NCBI RefSeq assembly: GCF_009601505.1
Contig: NZ_WITC01000036.1
Span: forward strand, 1 to 64,000
Origin: Sinorhizobium terangae
Lineage (GTDB): Bacteria; Pseudomonadota; Alphaproteobacteria; Rhizobiales; Rhizobiaceae
Direction: 5' to 3'
Length of the DNA: 64,000 bases
The notes beneath the pieces were generated by a model. It did no database searches. It saw only the letters and a list, made by a program, of their open reading frames with translations, and had not been told where the DNA came from. Shown here piece by piece: positions 16,460 through 25,796 of this stretch. The number at the start of each line of letters is the position of its first letter. Positions within the stretch are counted from its first letter, which is position 1. Made by a program: the position numbers and the translations under genes.

Positions 16460-17418
16460 CATATGAGACGGATGAGTAGCGTCAGGACAAGCCCTGCAAA
16501 CACAATGAGACCGACGACGCTGTTGAACTTGAACAATGCAAGGCATTGCAGCGGGTCATGGATATTCAGCACCAGGATCTGATAGCCAAGCATCACCGCC
16601 GCCACCAAAAGGGCCGCATAAGCGAAGAAGCCCACGCCCGCCGCGACAAAAGCGAGCAACATAAGCAAGACGGCAAATCCATAGAGCCCGATCAGCCAAG
16701 GCCGGGGATTGTCGCCGAACCGGCGCGCGGTCGAACGGACGCCGATCAGTGCGTCGTCCTCCCTGTCCTGATAGGCATAGATGGTGTCGTAGCCAATGGT
16801 CCAGGCGATCGCGGCTGCGTAAAGCAAAATGGAGGCAAGGGAGAGCGCGCCGAACTCCGCCGACCAGCCCATTATGGCGCCCCAGGAGAAGGCAAGGCCG
16901 AGGAAGAATTGCGGCCAGTCGGTGAAGCGCTTGGCAAACGGATAGATCGCCACCAGCGCCAGCGACAGAATACCCAGGAAAATACTGAAGCCGTTGAACT
17001 GCAGCAGGACGAGAAGTCCCACAAGGGCCTGCAGTACGATGAAGGCCTTCGCCTGGAAGCGCGTGACGCGCCCGGAAGGCAGCGGGCGCGACCGGGTGCG
17101 CGCCACTTCCATATCGATATCGTGGTCGACAATGTCGTTGTAGGTGCAGCCGGCACCGCGCATCGCGATCGCGCCGACCGTGAACAGCATAACGTGGAAC
17201 AGGAAACGGCCGGCCGAGAAGCTGCCAAGGGTTGCCGCAGTTGCGGAAGCCAACGCCGCCGACCAGAGGCAAGGCCACAACAAAAGCTGCCACCCGATCG
17301 GCCTGTCCCAGCGGGCAAGCTGCGCGTAGGGCCAAAGCGCGCGCGGCAGCACGCGATAAACCCAGTTGTTGGATGGTGCGTCGTAAACGCGGCCGGAATC
17401 GAGAGAAGAGGTGTTCAT
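16459..17418 (-). CDS. ubiA: 4-hydroxybenzoate polyprenyltransferase
   Basis: Integral inner-membrane prenyltransferase that attaches the polyprenyl chain to 4-hydroxybenzoate in ubiquinone synthesis. The protein has 319 residues and about eight to nine hydrophobic helices. Both Asp-rich motifs are visible: NDIVDHDIDMEVARTRSRPL and YDTIYAYQDREDDALIGVRS. The start at 17418 follows AGGAGTG; the longer frame to 17460 is rejected. The polyprenyl donor would come from the ispB product encoded at 38 kb. Confidence 0.95.
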   Translation of the reverse strand: MNTSSLDSGRVYDAPSNNWVYRVLPRALWPYAQLARWDRPIGWQLLLWPCLWSAALASATAATLGSFSAGRFLFHVMLFTVGAIAMRGAGCTYNDIVDHDIDMEVARTRSRPLPSGRVTRFQAKAFIVLQALVGLLVLLQFNGFSIFLGILSLALVAIYPFAKRFTDWPQFFLGLAFSWGAIMGWSAEFGALSLASILLYAAAIAWTIGYDTIYAYQDREDDALIGVRSTARRFGDNPRPWLIGLYGFAVLLMLLAFVAAGVGFFAYAALLVAAVMLGYQILVLNIHDPLQCLALFKFNSVVGLIVFAGLVLTLLIRLI

Positions 17419-17489
17419 CACTCCTGTTTGGCTCCCCGAGGGCGGACGGTCAAGCGGCAACGCTCCGTCCCACAGTCAGTGCGGCATGG

Positions 17490-17552
17490 TTGCGGCAATT
17501 CAAAGTGGTACAGCATCCTCTGCGCGCCTGATAAGACGCACGGCGCTGTGGG
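17490..17552 (+). repeat. RIME module A (diverged copy)
   Basis: GCAATTCAAAGTGGTACAGC followed by ATCCTCTGCGCGCCTGATAA and GACGCACGGCGCTGTG. It is a partial copy of the RIME1 module lacking the first palindrome, lying between ubiA and the mipA-like gene. The GCGCGCC...GACGC arms keep hairpin potential. Confidence 0.7.
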
Positions 17553-17555
17553 CCG

Positions 17556-18359
17556 TCAAGGAAGAGTAAAGTCGAAGCGATAGGTCGCGGCAACGCCGAC
17601 CAGAAGCTGGTTTCGGCTGCCGCGTTCGCGCACCAGGCTCGAATCGGCGGCGGGGCCCATCAATCGCCGGTATTCGGCATAGGCGCTGGTCTCCAGCTTC
17701 TCTGTCGCCTGCCAGGTGATCGCAGCACCGAGGCCGGCGGAGTGGATGCCGCCGCCCGGGTCATAGGCGCTCAGGTCGGACGCGGCGGATTCCTTGTTGT
17801 TCACACCGTAATAGGTGTCGAAATAATCACTCGTCGCAGCCGTCAGACGCGGACCGCCGGAAATCCGTACTGTGTCGCTGACATCGACGAACGCGTCCGC
17901 CGCAACGTCCGCGACGACACCGTGATGGGTGCGGATACCCTGGCGGACTTCGGCGCGCAGACGCATCCAATCGGTCGGATAGACTTCGGCGAAGCCGCCG
18001 ACTTCGCCGCCGAACTTGACCGGATCGAGGCCCTTCAGATCGCTCGACCTATCCTCGTCGCGCTCAAAGAGCAGCTTGCCCACGACGCCTGCCCGCAAGC
18101 CGCCCTGATCGAGGAGCCCATAGGACATATTGTCGTTGCGCGACGAAAAACGCACGGTGCTGCCGGCCTTGCCGAGCGAGACCAGCGGCGCCGCCTGGAA
18201 CATCCGATTGGATGCGCCTTCATATTTCGGGCCGATGAAACCGGTGGCGCCGACCTTCAGATACCAATCGCCCGACCAGATAAAGCGGCCGTCTTCGGCC
18301 TTAGCCGCGCCGGCCAGCAGAAGAATAGTTCCGGAAAGAAAAGCAATACGGATACGCAA
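17556..18359 (-). CDS. MipA/OmpV family outer-membrane protein
   Basis: A 267-residue outer-membrane beta-barrel with signal peptide (ending near AKAED). MipA/OmpV features include the early GDWYLKVGATGFIGPKYEG, alternating aromatic strands, and SAGLGAAITWQATEKLE, ending in YRFDFTLP with an aromatic-containing terminal strand. MipA scaffolds murein hydrolase and synthase in E. coli, and OmpV homologues are stress-related outer-membrane proteins. The specific role here is unknown. A RIME copy lies directly upstream (18378-18441), so its promoter is either within or beyond the repeat. Confidence 0.88.
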   Translation of the reverse strand: MRIRIAFLSGTILLLAGAAKAEDGRFIWSGDWYLKVGATGFIGPKYEGASNRMFQAAPLVSLGKAGSTVRFSSRNDNMSYGLLDQGGLRAGVVGKLLFERDEDRSSDLKGLDPVKFGGEVGGFAEVYPTDWMRLRAEVRQGIRTHHGVVADVAADAFVDVSDTVRISGGPRLTAATSDYFDTYYGVNNKESAASDLSAYDPGGGIHSAGLGAAITWQATEKLETSAYAEYRRLMGPAADSSLVRERGSRNQLLVGVAATYRFDFTLP

Positions 18360-18377
18360 TGAACAACTCCGGGTGAA

Positions 18378-18441
18378 TCATGCAGCAATTCAAAGTGCTA
18401 CAGCGACCTTTGCGCGTCCGACTGGACGCGCGGCGCTGTAG
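18378..18441 (+). repeat. RIME module A
   Basis: ATGCAGCAATTCAAAGTGCT then ACAGCGACCTTTGCGCGTCC and GACTGGACGCGCGGCGCTGT. Almost identical to 1154-1210. GCGCGTCC/GGACGCGC forms a stem. Confidence 0.8.
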
Positions 18442-18571
18442 TCGGCTGGATCGTGGCACGAGCGAGGGAGAGAGCTCTTATGTGATACAACCGCCGCTTT
18501 ATTTGTGGTGTATTCCTACGATTCCGTTAACCAGGTCAATTCAGCATTCATTTCCCATGGCATGTTGTCGG

Positions 18572-19396
18572 TCAGCTTGAGTGGTCGCGCAGATAGAGGC
18601 TTGGCGGTGCGCCAAGCATGCGCCGGAACATGGTCGTGAATGCCGCGACGTTCTCGTAGCCCGCATCGAGCGCCACGGTCGTGATCGGTTCGCCGTCGGC
18701 GAGGCGCGGCAGCGAGCCGAATATGCAGGCCTGCTGTCGCCAGGTAACGAAGCTGACGCCGGTCTCGTGCCGAAAAAGGCGTGTAAAGGAACGGCGGCTG
18801 ATGCCCATGCGATCGGCCCACTGATCTATGGTCGCGTTCGCGGAAGGTGTCTTCAGGAACTGCCGGCATAACGTGGCAAGCCTCTGGTTCCGCGGGAAAG
18901 GCAGGCCCAACGGCCGCTCGGCGAGCCGCGGGATCTCCGCCAGCAACAGATCCATGATCAGTTGCTCCCGTCGTTCCGACGATACTTCTTCCTTAGCACC
19001 GACCAAGGCGTCGATAAGGCTGCCGACGAGCGCCGTGATCTCCAGCACGAGCGGCCGATCCGCGCGATTGGAGGCGGCGGAAATATAGATCGAGTGCATC
19101 CGGACATCGCTCACCATCTCCGCCGAGTGTTCCGTGCCAGCGGGTATGAGCAGGGCGTGACCCGGAGGGATCATCCAGCGCCCGCCCGGCGTGTGCACCA
19201 GGACAACTCCGCAGCGCGCCCACCACAACTGCGTGCGGCTATGGCTGTGTGGCGGAATCCTCAAGCCGGAGGCGTAGTCCTTGCCGATCGCCAGGACAGA
19301 GGCGTTCGCCTTCTCGATCCATTCCAGGCTTCTGAAGTGATCCGCATCCGGCAGTTGCAGCAGGTGATTTCTTCTCGATACCGGCATTTGGCCCAC
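18572..19396 (-). CDS. AraC-family transcriptional regulator (cupin sensor)
   Basis: A 274-residue regulator. The N-terminal cupin-like effector domain shows the PPHSHSRTQLWW metal/ligand turn and WMIPPGHALLIPAGTEH, and the C-terminal ~100 residues carry two helix-turn-helices (WADRMGISRRSFTRLFRHETG and VALDAGYENVAAFTTMFRRMLG). It is transcribed divergently from the MFS exporter gene 100 bases away, so it probably controls that exporter, as is common for this subfamily. The nearer start (MPVSRRNH) is also possible. Confidence 0.9.
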   Translation of the reverse strand: MGQMPVSRRNHLLQLPDADHFRSLEWIEKANASVLAIGKDYASGLRIPPHSHSRTQLWWARCGVVLVHTPGGRWMIPPGHALLIPAGTEHSAEMVSDVRMHSIYISAASNRADRPLVLEITALVGSLIDALVGAKEEVSSERREQLIMDLLLAEIPRLAERPLGLPFPRNQRLATLCRQFLKTPSANATIDQWADRMGISRRSFTRLFRHETGVSFVTWRQQACIFGSLPRLADGEPITTVALDAGYENVAAFTTMFRRMLGAPPSLYLRDHSS

Positions 19397-19496
19397 TCGC
19401 GAAAGAACTGGACCAAATCACAAAAGCAGGCCAGCGACAAGCCGTCTAGAGATGACCGGCAGATCAACAGGTGAGCCGTTCGCAGGGAAACATCTC

Positions 19497-20693
19497 ATGG
19501 CTTCAGTGACGTCGACAGCAAGCATCAGTCCCGAAAAGACCGCCTTTTCCGTCATTCTTGCGGTCAGCTTCTGCCACATGCTGAACGATGTCATGCAGTC
19601 GCTGCTTACCGCACTCTATCCGTTGCTGAAGGAGAATTACGCACTCGACTTCGTTCAGATCGGCCTCCTGACCTTCACGTTTCAACTGACCGCATCGATG
19701 TTGCAGCCGGCGGTCGGCATCGTCACCGATCGGTGGGGCCTGCCCTATTCCCTGCCGGTGGCCATGCTTTCAACCTGCTCGGGCCTCATTCTCCTCGCAA
19801 ACGCCGATCACTTCTGGATCCTTCTCGTGGCCGCGAGCCTGATCGGCGTCGGCTCTGCGATCTTTCATCCCGAATCTTCCCGGGTGGCGCGGCTCGCGTC
19901 GGGCGGCCGCCACGGACTGGCGCAATCGCTCTTCCAGGTCGGCGGCAATGCCGGCAGCGCGCTGGGACCGCTGCTCGCCGCCTTCATCGTCATTCCATTC
20001 GGCCAGGGCAGTCTCGCCTGGTTCTCGATCGTGGCGATCACCGGCTTCTTCGTCCTTTCCTGGGTCAGCACCTGGTATGTGCGCCATCGCCGCATGACCA
20101 TGAACCGGCCCGCTCCGAACCGCGCGCTTCCCTTGCCGAAGGCTCGCGTTCTGTGGGCAATCGCGATTCTCGTTCTGCTGACCGCGACGAAGAACGTCTA
20201 TCTCGCCAGCATATCCAGCTACTTCACCTTCTTCGTAATCGAGAAGTTCGGCACGAGCGTGCAGCAGGCCCAGCTCATGCTGTTCCTGTTCCTCGGCTCG
20301 GCGGCTGCCGGGACCTTCCTCGGCGGCCCGATCGGCGATCGGTATGGCGCGCGCTTCGTCATCTGGTTCTCGATTCTCGGCGTCATTCCGTTCGCGCTCA
20401 TGCTGCCCTATGCAAACCTGTTCTGGACAGGCGTGCTGAGCGTAATCATCGGCCTCATCTTCTCGTCCGCCTTCTCGGCCATCGTCGTCTTCGCACAGGA
20501 GCTCGTTCCCGGCCGCGTGGGGCTGATCGCCGGCGTCTTTTTCGGCTTTGCCTTCGGCTTCGGCGGCATGGGCGCTGCAGTGCTCGGCATCTTCGCCGAC
20601 CGCCAGGGCATTACGTTCGTTTACGAGCTCTGCTCCTACCTGCCGTTGCTGGGCATCCTGACGGTGCTGCTGCCAAGGCTTCCGACGAGGTAG
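19497..20693 (+). CDS. MFS efflux transporter (fosmidomycin-resistance Fsr-like)
   Basis: A 398-residue, 12-TM major facilitator protein. The first helices (SFCHMLNDVMQSLLTALYPLL, in two parts) and PAVGIVTDRWG, LFQVGGNAGSALGPLLAAF and GPIGDRYGARFVIW match the Fsr/cyanate subgroup of drug-efflux MFS proteins. The ATG at 19497 has a GCAGGGA upstream. The longer frame from 19452 starts in the promoter region shared with the divergent AraC gene. The natural substrate is unknown. Confidence 0.88.
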   Translation: MASVTSTASISPEKTAFSVILAVSFCHMLNDVMQSLLTALYPLLKENYALDFVQIGLLTFTFQLTASMLQPAVGIVTDRWGLPYSLPVAMLSTCSGLILLANADHFWILLVAASLIGVGSAIFHPESSRVARLASGGRHGLAQSLFQVGGNAGSALGPLLAAFIVIPFGQGSLAWFSIVAITGFFVLSWVSTWYVRHRRMTMNRPAPNRALPLPKARVLWAIAILVLLTATKNVYLASISSYFTFFVIEKFGTSVQQAQLMLFLFLGSAAAGTFLGGPIGDRYGARFVIWFSILGVIPFALMLPYANLFWTGVLSVIIGLIFSSAFSAIVVFAQELVPGRVGLIAGVFFGFAFGFGGMGAAVLGIFADRQGITFVYELCSYLPLLGILTVLLPRLPTR

Positions 20694-20839
20694 GACGCGG
20701 CCCATGCAGTCCCGGCGGAGGACATCGGTCCAGCTACCGGTCGCGTCGAAACCGGTTTGTGCCGACGCGACCCTCTGTAATCATTCATAAATTATTGCGC
20801 GTTAGCGTTATTGGATGGGGGCTTGGGCAGGGGCATGAA

Positions 20840-21880
20840 ATGAGAGGGCGCGCGGTCTTTTCCGTCTTCCTGGCGACGCTGGCATACGCGTCCGCCGCTC
20901 GCGCCGAAACACTCAACCTGCTCATCTGGGAATCCTACATCGACCAGGAAATCGTCGACCGCTGGACGGCGAAGACGGGCGTCGCGATCCATCAGGTCAA
21001 CTATGACAGCGGCGATGCCCGCGACGAGATCCTGGCGGACCCTGGCAGCAACATTGATATCGTCGTCGTCGGCGAAAACGGTGCAGCGCTTTTCGGCAGG
21101 AAAGGCGTTCTCGAACCGCTTACGGAAATCAATGTCCCCTCGCTCAAGGATTATGCGCCTGAATGGCGCAAGCGCTGCGCCGGGCACGGCCTGCCCTATC
21201 TTTGGGGCACCATGGGCATTCTCTACCGCTCCGATGTCGTGAAGGAACGCCCGACCTCCTGGCAGGATCTAATGCGCCCGAAGCCGGCGTTGAAGAAGCA
21301 CATCGCGATGTTCGACGACCACAACGAGGCCTTCGTTGCCCCGTTGATGCTGCTCGGCGCGTCGATCAACGCCAACGACAACGAGACGCTGAAGGCCGCC
21401 TTCGACCTCATGAAGGAACAGGCACCGTCCGTGCTGACCTATGATTATGTGGTCACCTCCATCCAGAACCCGGCGATCGGCGGAAACATTCACATGGCGC
21501 TCGGCTACAGCGGTGATGAGCATGTGCTCAACGACAAGGTTGGCGTCTCCGGTCTCTGGAAGTATTCGGTCCCGAACGAAGGCACGCTTTCCTGGCTCGA
21601 TTGCATGGCCGCGACGGCGGGCTCGCCGAACAAGCGGCGGGCGCTGGAATTTGTCGACTTCATCGGCTCGGCGGAGAGCGCAGCCGCAAACGCGGTGGCA
21701 CTGTCCATGCCGACAGCAAGCAGCGCGGCGCTCAAGCTCCTGCCCGAAGCGATGCGCTCCGACGCGGCGGTCTACCCCCCTGCGGAAATCCTGGCGAAAA
21801 GCCAATATCAGCAAGAACTCTCTGTCCAGTCGGTGCAAGCGCGCCGGCGCATTATCAGTACGTTGGCGAATTTCCAGTGA
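20840..21880 (+). CDS. nspS: PotD/NspS-like periplasmic polyamine-binding protein
   Basis: A 346-residue extracellular solute-binding protein of the spermidine/putrescine class. The signal peptide ends near AARAE and the mature protein starts LNLLIWESYIDQEIV, a PotD/PotF-like opening. Further segments are IDIVVVGENGAALF, GLPYLWGTMGILYRSD and GTLSWLDCMAAT. It lacks adjacent ABC permease and ATPase genes and overlaps the next gene, a GGDEF-EAL protein, by four bases (GTGA). That pairing resembles NspS-MbaA of Vibrio cholerae, where NspS signals rather than imports. The frame opening at 19733 is a read-through artefact. Confidence 0.85.
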   Translation: MRGRAVFSVFLATLAYASAARAETLNLLIWESYIDQEIVDRWTAKTGVAIHQVNYDSGDARDEILADPGSNIDIVVVGENGAALFGRKGVLEPLTEINVPSLKDYAPEWRKRCAGHGLPYLWGTMGILYRSDVVKERPTSWQDLMRPKPALKKHIAMFDDHNEAFVAPLMLLGASINANDNETLKAAFDLMKEQAPSVLTYDYVVTSIQNPAIGGNIHMALGYSGDEHVLNDKVGVSGLWKYSVPNEGTLSWLDCMAATAGSPNKRRALEFVDFIGSAESAAANAVALSMPTASSAALKLLPEAMRSDAAVYPPAEILAKSQYQQELSVQSVQARRRIISTLANFQ

Positions 21881-24267
21881 CACTCGGCAAGCGCGCACTC
21901 ATCCTCATCTTCCCTGTGGTGCTTGCGGGCTACCTCCTCGCCGCCCTCTCGGTCCACATCGCCCAAAGCCGCTCGATCCGGTCGCTGGAACACGCCAAGC
22001 TGTCGCAAAGGCTCGAGCATGCGGCCGCGGTCTTTCAGAACGAGGTCCGACGGAGCAAGAGTTTCCTCAACGCTCTCCTGAACAGCAATGCGCTGCGCCA
22101 GTTCGTATCCGAAACGGACAGAACCTATCGCGCCACTGCGCTTGGCGTGCGTCTGCAGGAGAGCGTAAAGTCGCTCTCGGACGAGCCGATGGGTTTCGTC
22201 TCATTGGTCATCCTGACCTCCAGGCTGGACACGGAATACTATTTCGAAAACAGTTGGGATCCGTTTGCGGAGGTCGACCATGCACAGGTCGAACTCGCCA
22301 GACAACTCGTCAAGGGCAGCAAGCTTACGGATTGGACCTATCTTCACGACGTCGGCGGACGACCCAGAATCGTCTACTCGCAGTTCATCGATCCGATAAC
22401 CCTTGGTCGCCCTCTGCCCAGCAACAAGGCGAACGCGCTTCTGATGCAGGTGGCCGTACAGCCCGATCGGTTCCTTCAGATGCAGGCCGCGCTGAAGAAG
22501 GAATATGAGGCCGACATCGTTCTCCAGCCCTGGCCGCTCGCCGTTACCGATGACCTTTCGGCGAGCGCACCTCTCGGACCGGCGCTCTATGCGACGCTGA
22601 CGATTTCGGACGCGCATTTCGACAGCCAGATGCTGCGCCAGAAGACGTTGCTCGCCCTCGGCGCAGTGGCGATGAGCCTTTTTTCCATATGGCTGATCGT
22701 CTTCCTGATCCGGCGCTTCATTACCGGGCCGATCGCCACACTCGACGCCAACGTCATGGCGGTCATGGTCGGAGCACGCGACGAAATCGTGGATCACGAC
22801 GAAGCGGGCGAAATCGGCCGCCTGACGCAGAACATCCGAGAGTTGCATCGCCAGTCGGTTCATTCGCTCGAGCTCGTGCAGAAAAGCTCATGGACGGACA
22901 CGCTTACCGGCATCAGCAATCGCGCGCATTTCAACGCGCTTGCTACCGGCGTCGTTCAGGACGCCATTTCGTCCGGCGAAAAATGCAGCTTGCTGTTCAT
23001 CGACATCGACAACTTCAAATTTGTCAACGACAAGCATGGCCACGAGGTCGGCGACGAGCTCTTGAAGACACTTGCCGCACGACTTGCAGACCATGTCGAC
23101 ACCATCACCCAAAGGCGGGGACAGAAACCAGCGATCTTCGCCCGCCTGTCCGGCGACGAATTTGCCGTGCTGGTGCGCTCAAGGCCGGGCGACGGCACCG
23201 TCCGGGAAATCGCGGCGGCAATTCTCGCTCTGTTCGACGACGGCTTCGAGGTTTCAGGCAAACGCTATCCGGTGACGGCGAGTATTGGCGCGGCGATCTG
23301 TCCGGACGATGCGAGCAATGTTGCCGAACTGATCTCCAACGCCGACGCCGCCATGTATCAGGCCAAGAGCGCCGGCAAGAACCGCTCCAGCCGTTTCTCC
23401 CGCGCGCTGCACGACAAACGCACGCGCCTGCGCCAGATACAGGAGGAACTGCGCTCTCTCGATCCGGACGAGCAGTTTCACCTCGTCTACATGCCGATCG
23501 TGGACACGAGAGGCCGCGTCACCGGTTGCGAGGCCCTGCTGCGCTGGCACTCCCCCATTCTCGGCAACGTCACTCCGGACGAATTCGTGCCGATCGCCGA
23601 AAGCTCCGGGCTGTTTTCCAAGATCGACTGGTGGGTCATCAACAAGGCGATGTCCGATTGCCGCCAGTTGAAGGCGCTTTTCGGCCCCGATACCGTTCTA
23701 GCGATCAACATTTCCTCCGCCGAACTGCACTCGCGCTCGATCAGCGACTATTTCTCCGATTGCATCGAGCGCCATGGACTTCAGCCGCAATCGATCGACA
23801 TCGAACTGACGGAGACCTTCGCGGTCAAGGTGAGCGATCAGTTGCGCCGGAACATCGACGATCTGCGCCAGAAGGGCTTCCGGCTCTCCATCGACGATTT
23901 TGGCGCCGGCTACACTTCGGTTCAGCAGATCATCGACTATGCCGCGGACACGATCAAGCTCGACAGGGCGCTCGTCTCCAACCTGACCGCGTCACAGTCC
24001 CTGCCCGTCCTCAAGGCCGTTGTCGCCCTCTGCCACGCGAAAGATATGGCCGTGGTCGGCGAAGGCGTGGACACGCCGGAGAAGCTTGCGATGCTGACCG
24101 CAGCGGGCTGCGACCGGTTCCAGGGCTATCTGATCAGCAAGCCGCTTTCGCTCGACGATCTCGGAATCTGGGCGCTGACCCGAACAGCGCGCGCCACGCC
24201 GGAAGCGGTTGAAGGAAGTGCCGAGGACTCGCGGACGGGCTCTCGCTCAACCCCGGTAGCCATGTGA
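21877..24267 (+). CDS. mbaA: Membrane GGDEF-EAL c-di-GMP enzyme, MbaA-like
   Basis: A 796-residue inner-membrane protein, start GTG at 21877 overlapping the stop of the binding protein. TM1 is at residues ~7-27, a ~230-residue periplasmic domain follows, TM2 is at ~260-285, then HAMP, a GGDEF domain with SGDEF at 425-429, and an EAL domain with EAL at 552-554. The EAL catalytic residues appear present (NIS, ELTET, IDDFG, KLDRALV, GEGVDT, QGY). The RxxD inhibitory site before SGDEF is absent. Both domains could be active. The binding protein probably docks on the periplasmic domain to tune synthesis against hydrolysis. Confidence 0.88.
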   Translation: MTLGKRALILIFPVVLAGYLLAALSVHIAQSRSIRSLEHAKLSQRLEHAAAVFQNEVRRSKSFLNALLNSNALRQFVSETDRTYRATALGVRLQESVKSLSDEPMGFVSLVILTSRLDTEYYFENSWDPFAEVDHAQVELARQLVKGSKLTDWTYLHDVGGRPRIVYSQFIDPITLGRPLPSNKANALLMQVAVQPDRFLQMQAALKKEYEADIVLQPWPLAVTDDLSASAPLGPALYATLTISDAHFDSQMLRQKTLLALGAVAMSLFSIWLIVFLIRRFITGPIATLDANVMAVMVGARDEIVDHDEAGEIGRLTQNIRELHRQSVHSLELVQKSSWTDTLTGISNRAHFNALATGVVQDAISSGEKCSLLFIDIDNFKFVNDKHGHEVGDELLKTLAARLADHVDTITQRRGQKPAIFARLSGDEFAVLVRSRPGDGTVREIAAAILALFDDGFEVSGKRYPVTASIGAAICPDDASNVAELISNADAAMYQAKSAGKNRSSRFSRALHDKRTRLRQIQEELRSLDPDEQFHLVYMPIVDTRGRVTGCEALLRWHSPILGNVTPDEFVPIAESSGLFSKIDWWVINKAMSDCRQLKALFGPDTVLAINISSAELHSRSISDYFSDCIERHGLQPQSIDIELTETFAVKVSDQLRRNIDDLRQKGFRLSIDDFGAGYTSVQQIIDYAADTIKLDRALVSNLTASQSLPVLKAVVALCHAKDMAVVGEGVDTPEKLAMLTAAGCDRFQGYLISKPLSLDDLGIWALTRTARATPEAVEGSAEDSRTGSRSTPVAM

Positions 24268-24291
24268 TTCCGCTGCAGGGACCGCTTTTTC

Positions 24292-24320
24292 CTTGACCTT
24301 ACCCCGCTTGCCGTCCTAAC
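24292..24320 (+). promoter_or_regulatory. Putative sigma-70-type promoter of purD
   Basis: CTTGAC at 24292-24297, a 17-base spacer and CCTAAC at 24315-24320, placing a transcript start about 30 bases before the purD ATG. The -35 is a perfect match to the rhizobial consensus and the -10 is weak. Confidence 0.45.
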
Positions 24321-24355
24321 CGCAGCGCAGCAATGACCTGATGGCGAGGGTGGCA

Positions 24356-25627
24356 ATGAAGGTTCTTCTGATCGGATCGGGCGGACGCGAACATGCGCTT
24401 GCGTGGAAAATCGCACAATCGCCGAAACTGACCGCGCTTTATGCCGCACCGGGAAATCCCGGTATCGCCGAAGAAGCGACGATCGTCGCCCTTGATGTCG
24501 ACAACCAGCAGGCTGTGGTCGACTTCTGCCAGCGGACTGCGATCGATTTCGTCGTTGTCGGCCCCGAGGCGCCACTTGTCGCGGGGCTCGCGGACACGCT
24601 CCGCGCCGCAGGCATTGCGGTCTTCGGCCCGTCTGCTGCCGCTGCCCAACTCGAAGGCTCCAAGGGCTTCACCAAAGATCTCTGCGCGAAATACGGCATT
24701 CCGACCGGCGCCTACAAACGCTTCACCGAGGCGGATGCGGCCAAGGCCTATGTGCGGGAGCAAGGTGCTCCGATCGTGATCAAGGCCGACGGGCTCGCCG
24801 CCGGCAAGGGCGTAACCGTCGCCATGACGCTTGACGAGGCCCTCGCCGCAATCGACGAGTGCTTTGCCGGCGCCTTCGGGTCAGCCGGTGCCGAGGTGGT
24901 CGTCGAGGCCTATCTCGACGGCGAGGAAGCGAGCTTCTTCTGTCTCTGCGACGGCAAGAACGCCCTGCCGCTCGCCTCAGCGCAGGATCACAAGCGCGTC
25001 GGCGACGGCGACACGGGGCCAAACACCGGCGGCATGGGCGCCTATTCGCCGGCGCCGGTAATGACGGCGGAAATGGTCGAGCGCACGATGAGGGAGATCA
25101 TCGAGCCGACGATGCGCGGCATGGCGGACAGCGGCTATCCGTTCACCGGGGTCTTTTTCGCCGGGCTGATGATCACCAGAAAAGGCCCGGAGCTCATCGA
25201 ATACAATGTCCGCTTCGGTGACCCCGAGTGCCAGGTGCTTATGATGCGTATGAAGAGCGATCTGTTGCCGCTGCTTTACGCGGCAGCGACGGGAACGCTT
25301 GGCGAGATGAGCGTGGACTGGCGCGACAAGGCGGCGCTGACTGTCGTCATGGCCTCGCGAGGATATCCGGGCGCCTACGAGAAGAACACGCCGATCACTG
25401 CCCTCCCCGACGAATCCGCAACGACCAAGGTGTTCCATGCCGGCACGGCGATGAAGGACGATCAGTTGGTCGCGACCGGCGGCCGCGTGCTCAATGTCAC
25501 GGCGATGGGCGAAAGCGTCAGCGAGGCTAAGGACGCTGCCTACGCGACGTTGCGCGGCGTCTCATGGGAAAACGGATTCTATCGTCACGACATCGGCTGG
25601 CGCGCCGTCGCGCGGGAAACCGCCTAG
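24356..25627 (+). CDS. purD: Phosphoribosylamine-glycine ligase
   Basis: Second enzyme of de novo purine synthesis, forming glycinamide ribonucleotide. The 423-residue protein shows the PurD N-domain [19 protein letters not shown], the ATP-grasp lysine segment [16 protein letters not shown], the signature [20 protein letters not shown], and FGDPECQ. The start is the ATG at 24356 after GAGGGTGG, not the upstream ATG at 24341. The TAG stop is immediately followed by a mosaic repeat (AGAGCATTTTGCAGTC). Confidence 0.97.
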   Translation: MKVLLIGSGGREHALAWKIAQSPKLTALYAAPGNPGIAEEATIVALDVDNQQAVVDFCQRTAIDFVVVGPEAPLVAGLADTLRAAGIAVFGPSAAAAQLEGSKGFTKDLCAKYGIPTGAYKRFTEADAAKAYVREQGAPIVIKADGLAAGKGVTVAMTLDEALAAIDECFAGAFGSAGAEVVVEAYLDGEEASFFCLCDGKNALPLASAQDHKRVGDGDTGPNTGGMGAYSPAPVMTAEMVERTMREIIEPTMRGMADSGYPFTGVFFAGLMITRKGPELIEYNVRFGDPECQVLMMRMKSDLLPLLYAAATGTLGEMSVDWRDKAALTVVMASRGYPGAYEKNTPITALPDESATTKVFHAGTAMKDDQLVATGGRVLNVTAMGESVSEAKDAAYATLRGVSWENGFYRHDIGWRAVARETA

Positions 25628-25700
25628 AGCATTTTGCAGTCAGGTGAGATCACCTGACGTCGCACAAATGCGGCGCACTTTTGGGCGACATGCATTAAGC
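25625..25700 (+). repeat. Mosaic repeat, modules C and B
   Basis: AGAGCATTTTGCAGTCAGGT, a perfect small hairpin CAGGTGAGATCACCTG, then GCACAAATGCGGCGCACTTT and TGGGCGACATGCATTAA. Module C recurs at 45601 and module B at 10429 and 35912. It begins at the purD stop codon. Confidence 0.75.
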
Positions 25701-25796
25701 GAAAAAGCCGGCATCATTCAATTTTTACCAATCCTCATGACGGGAAGGTAAGGGAAAACACATATCGTCGCCCTCGATAGTTTCGAGGAGAATCCA

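Noticed and set aside
19733..21880. Continuous 715-codon frame joining an MFS shadow to the binding protein
   Set aside because: The first half is out of frame with the MFS gene and Arg-rich; the real binding protein begins at 20840 with a signal peptide.
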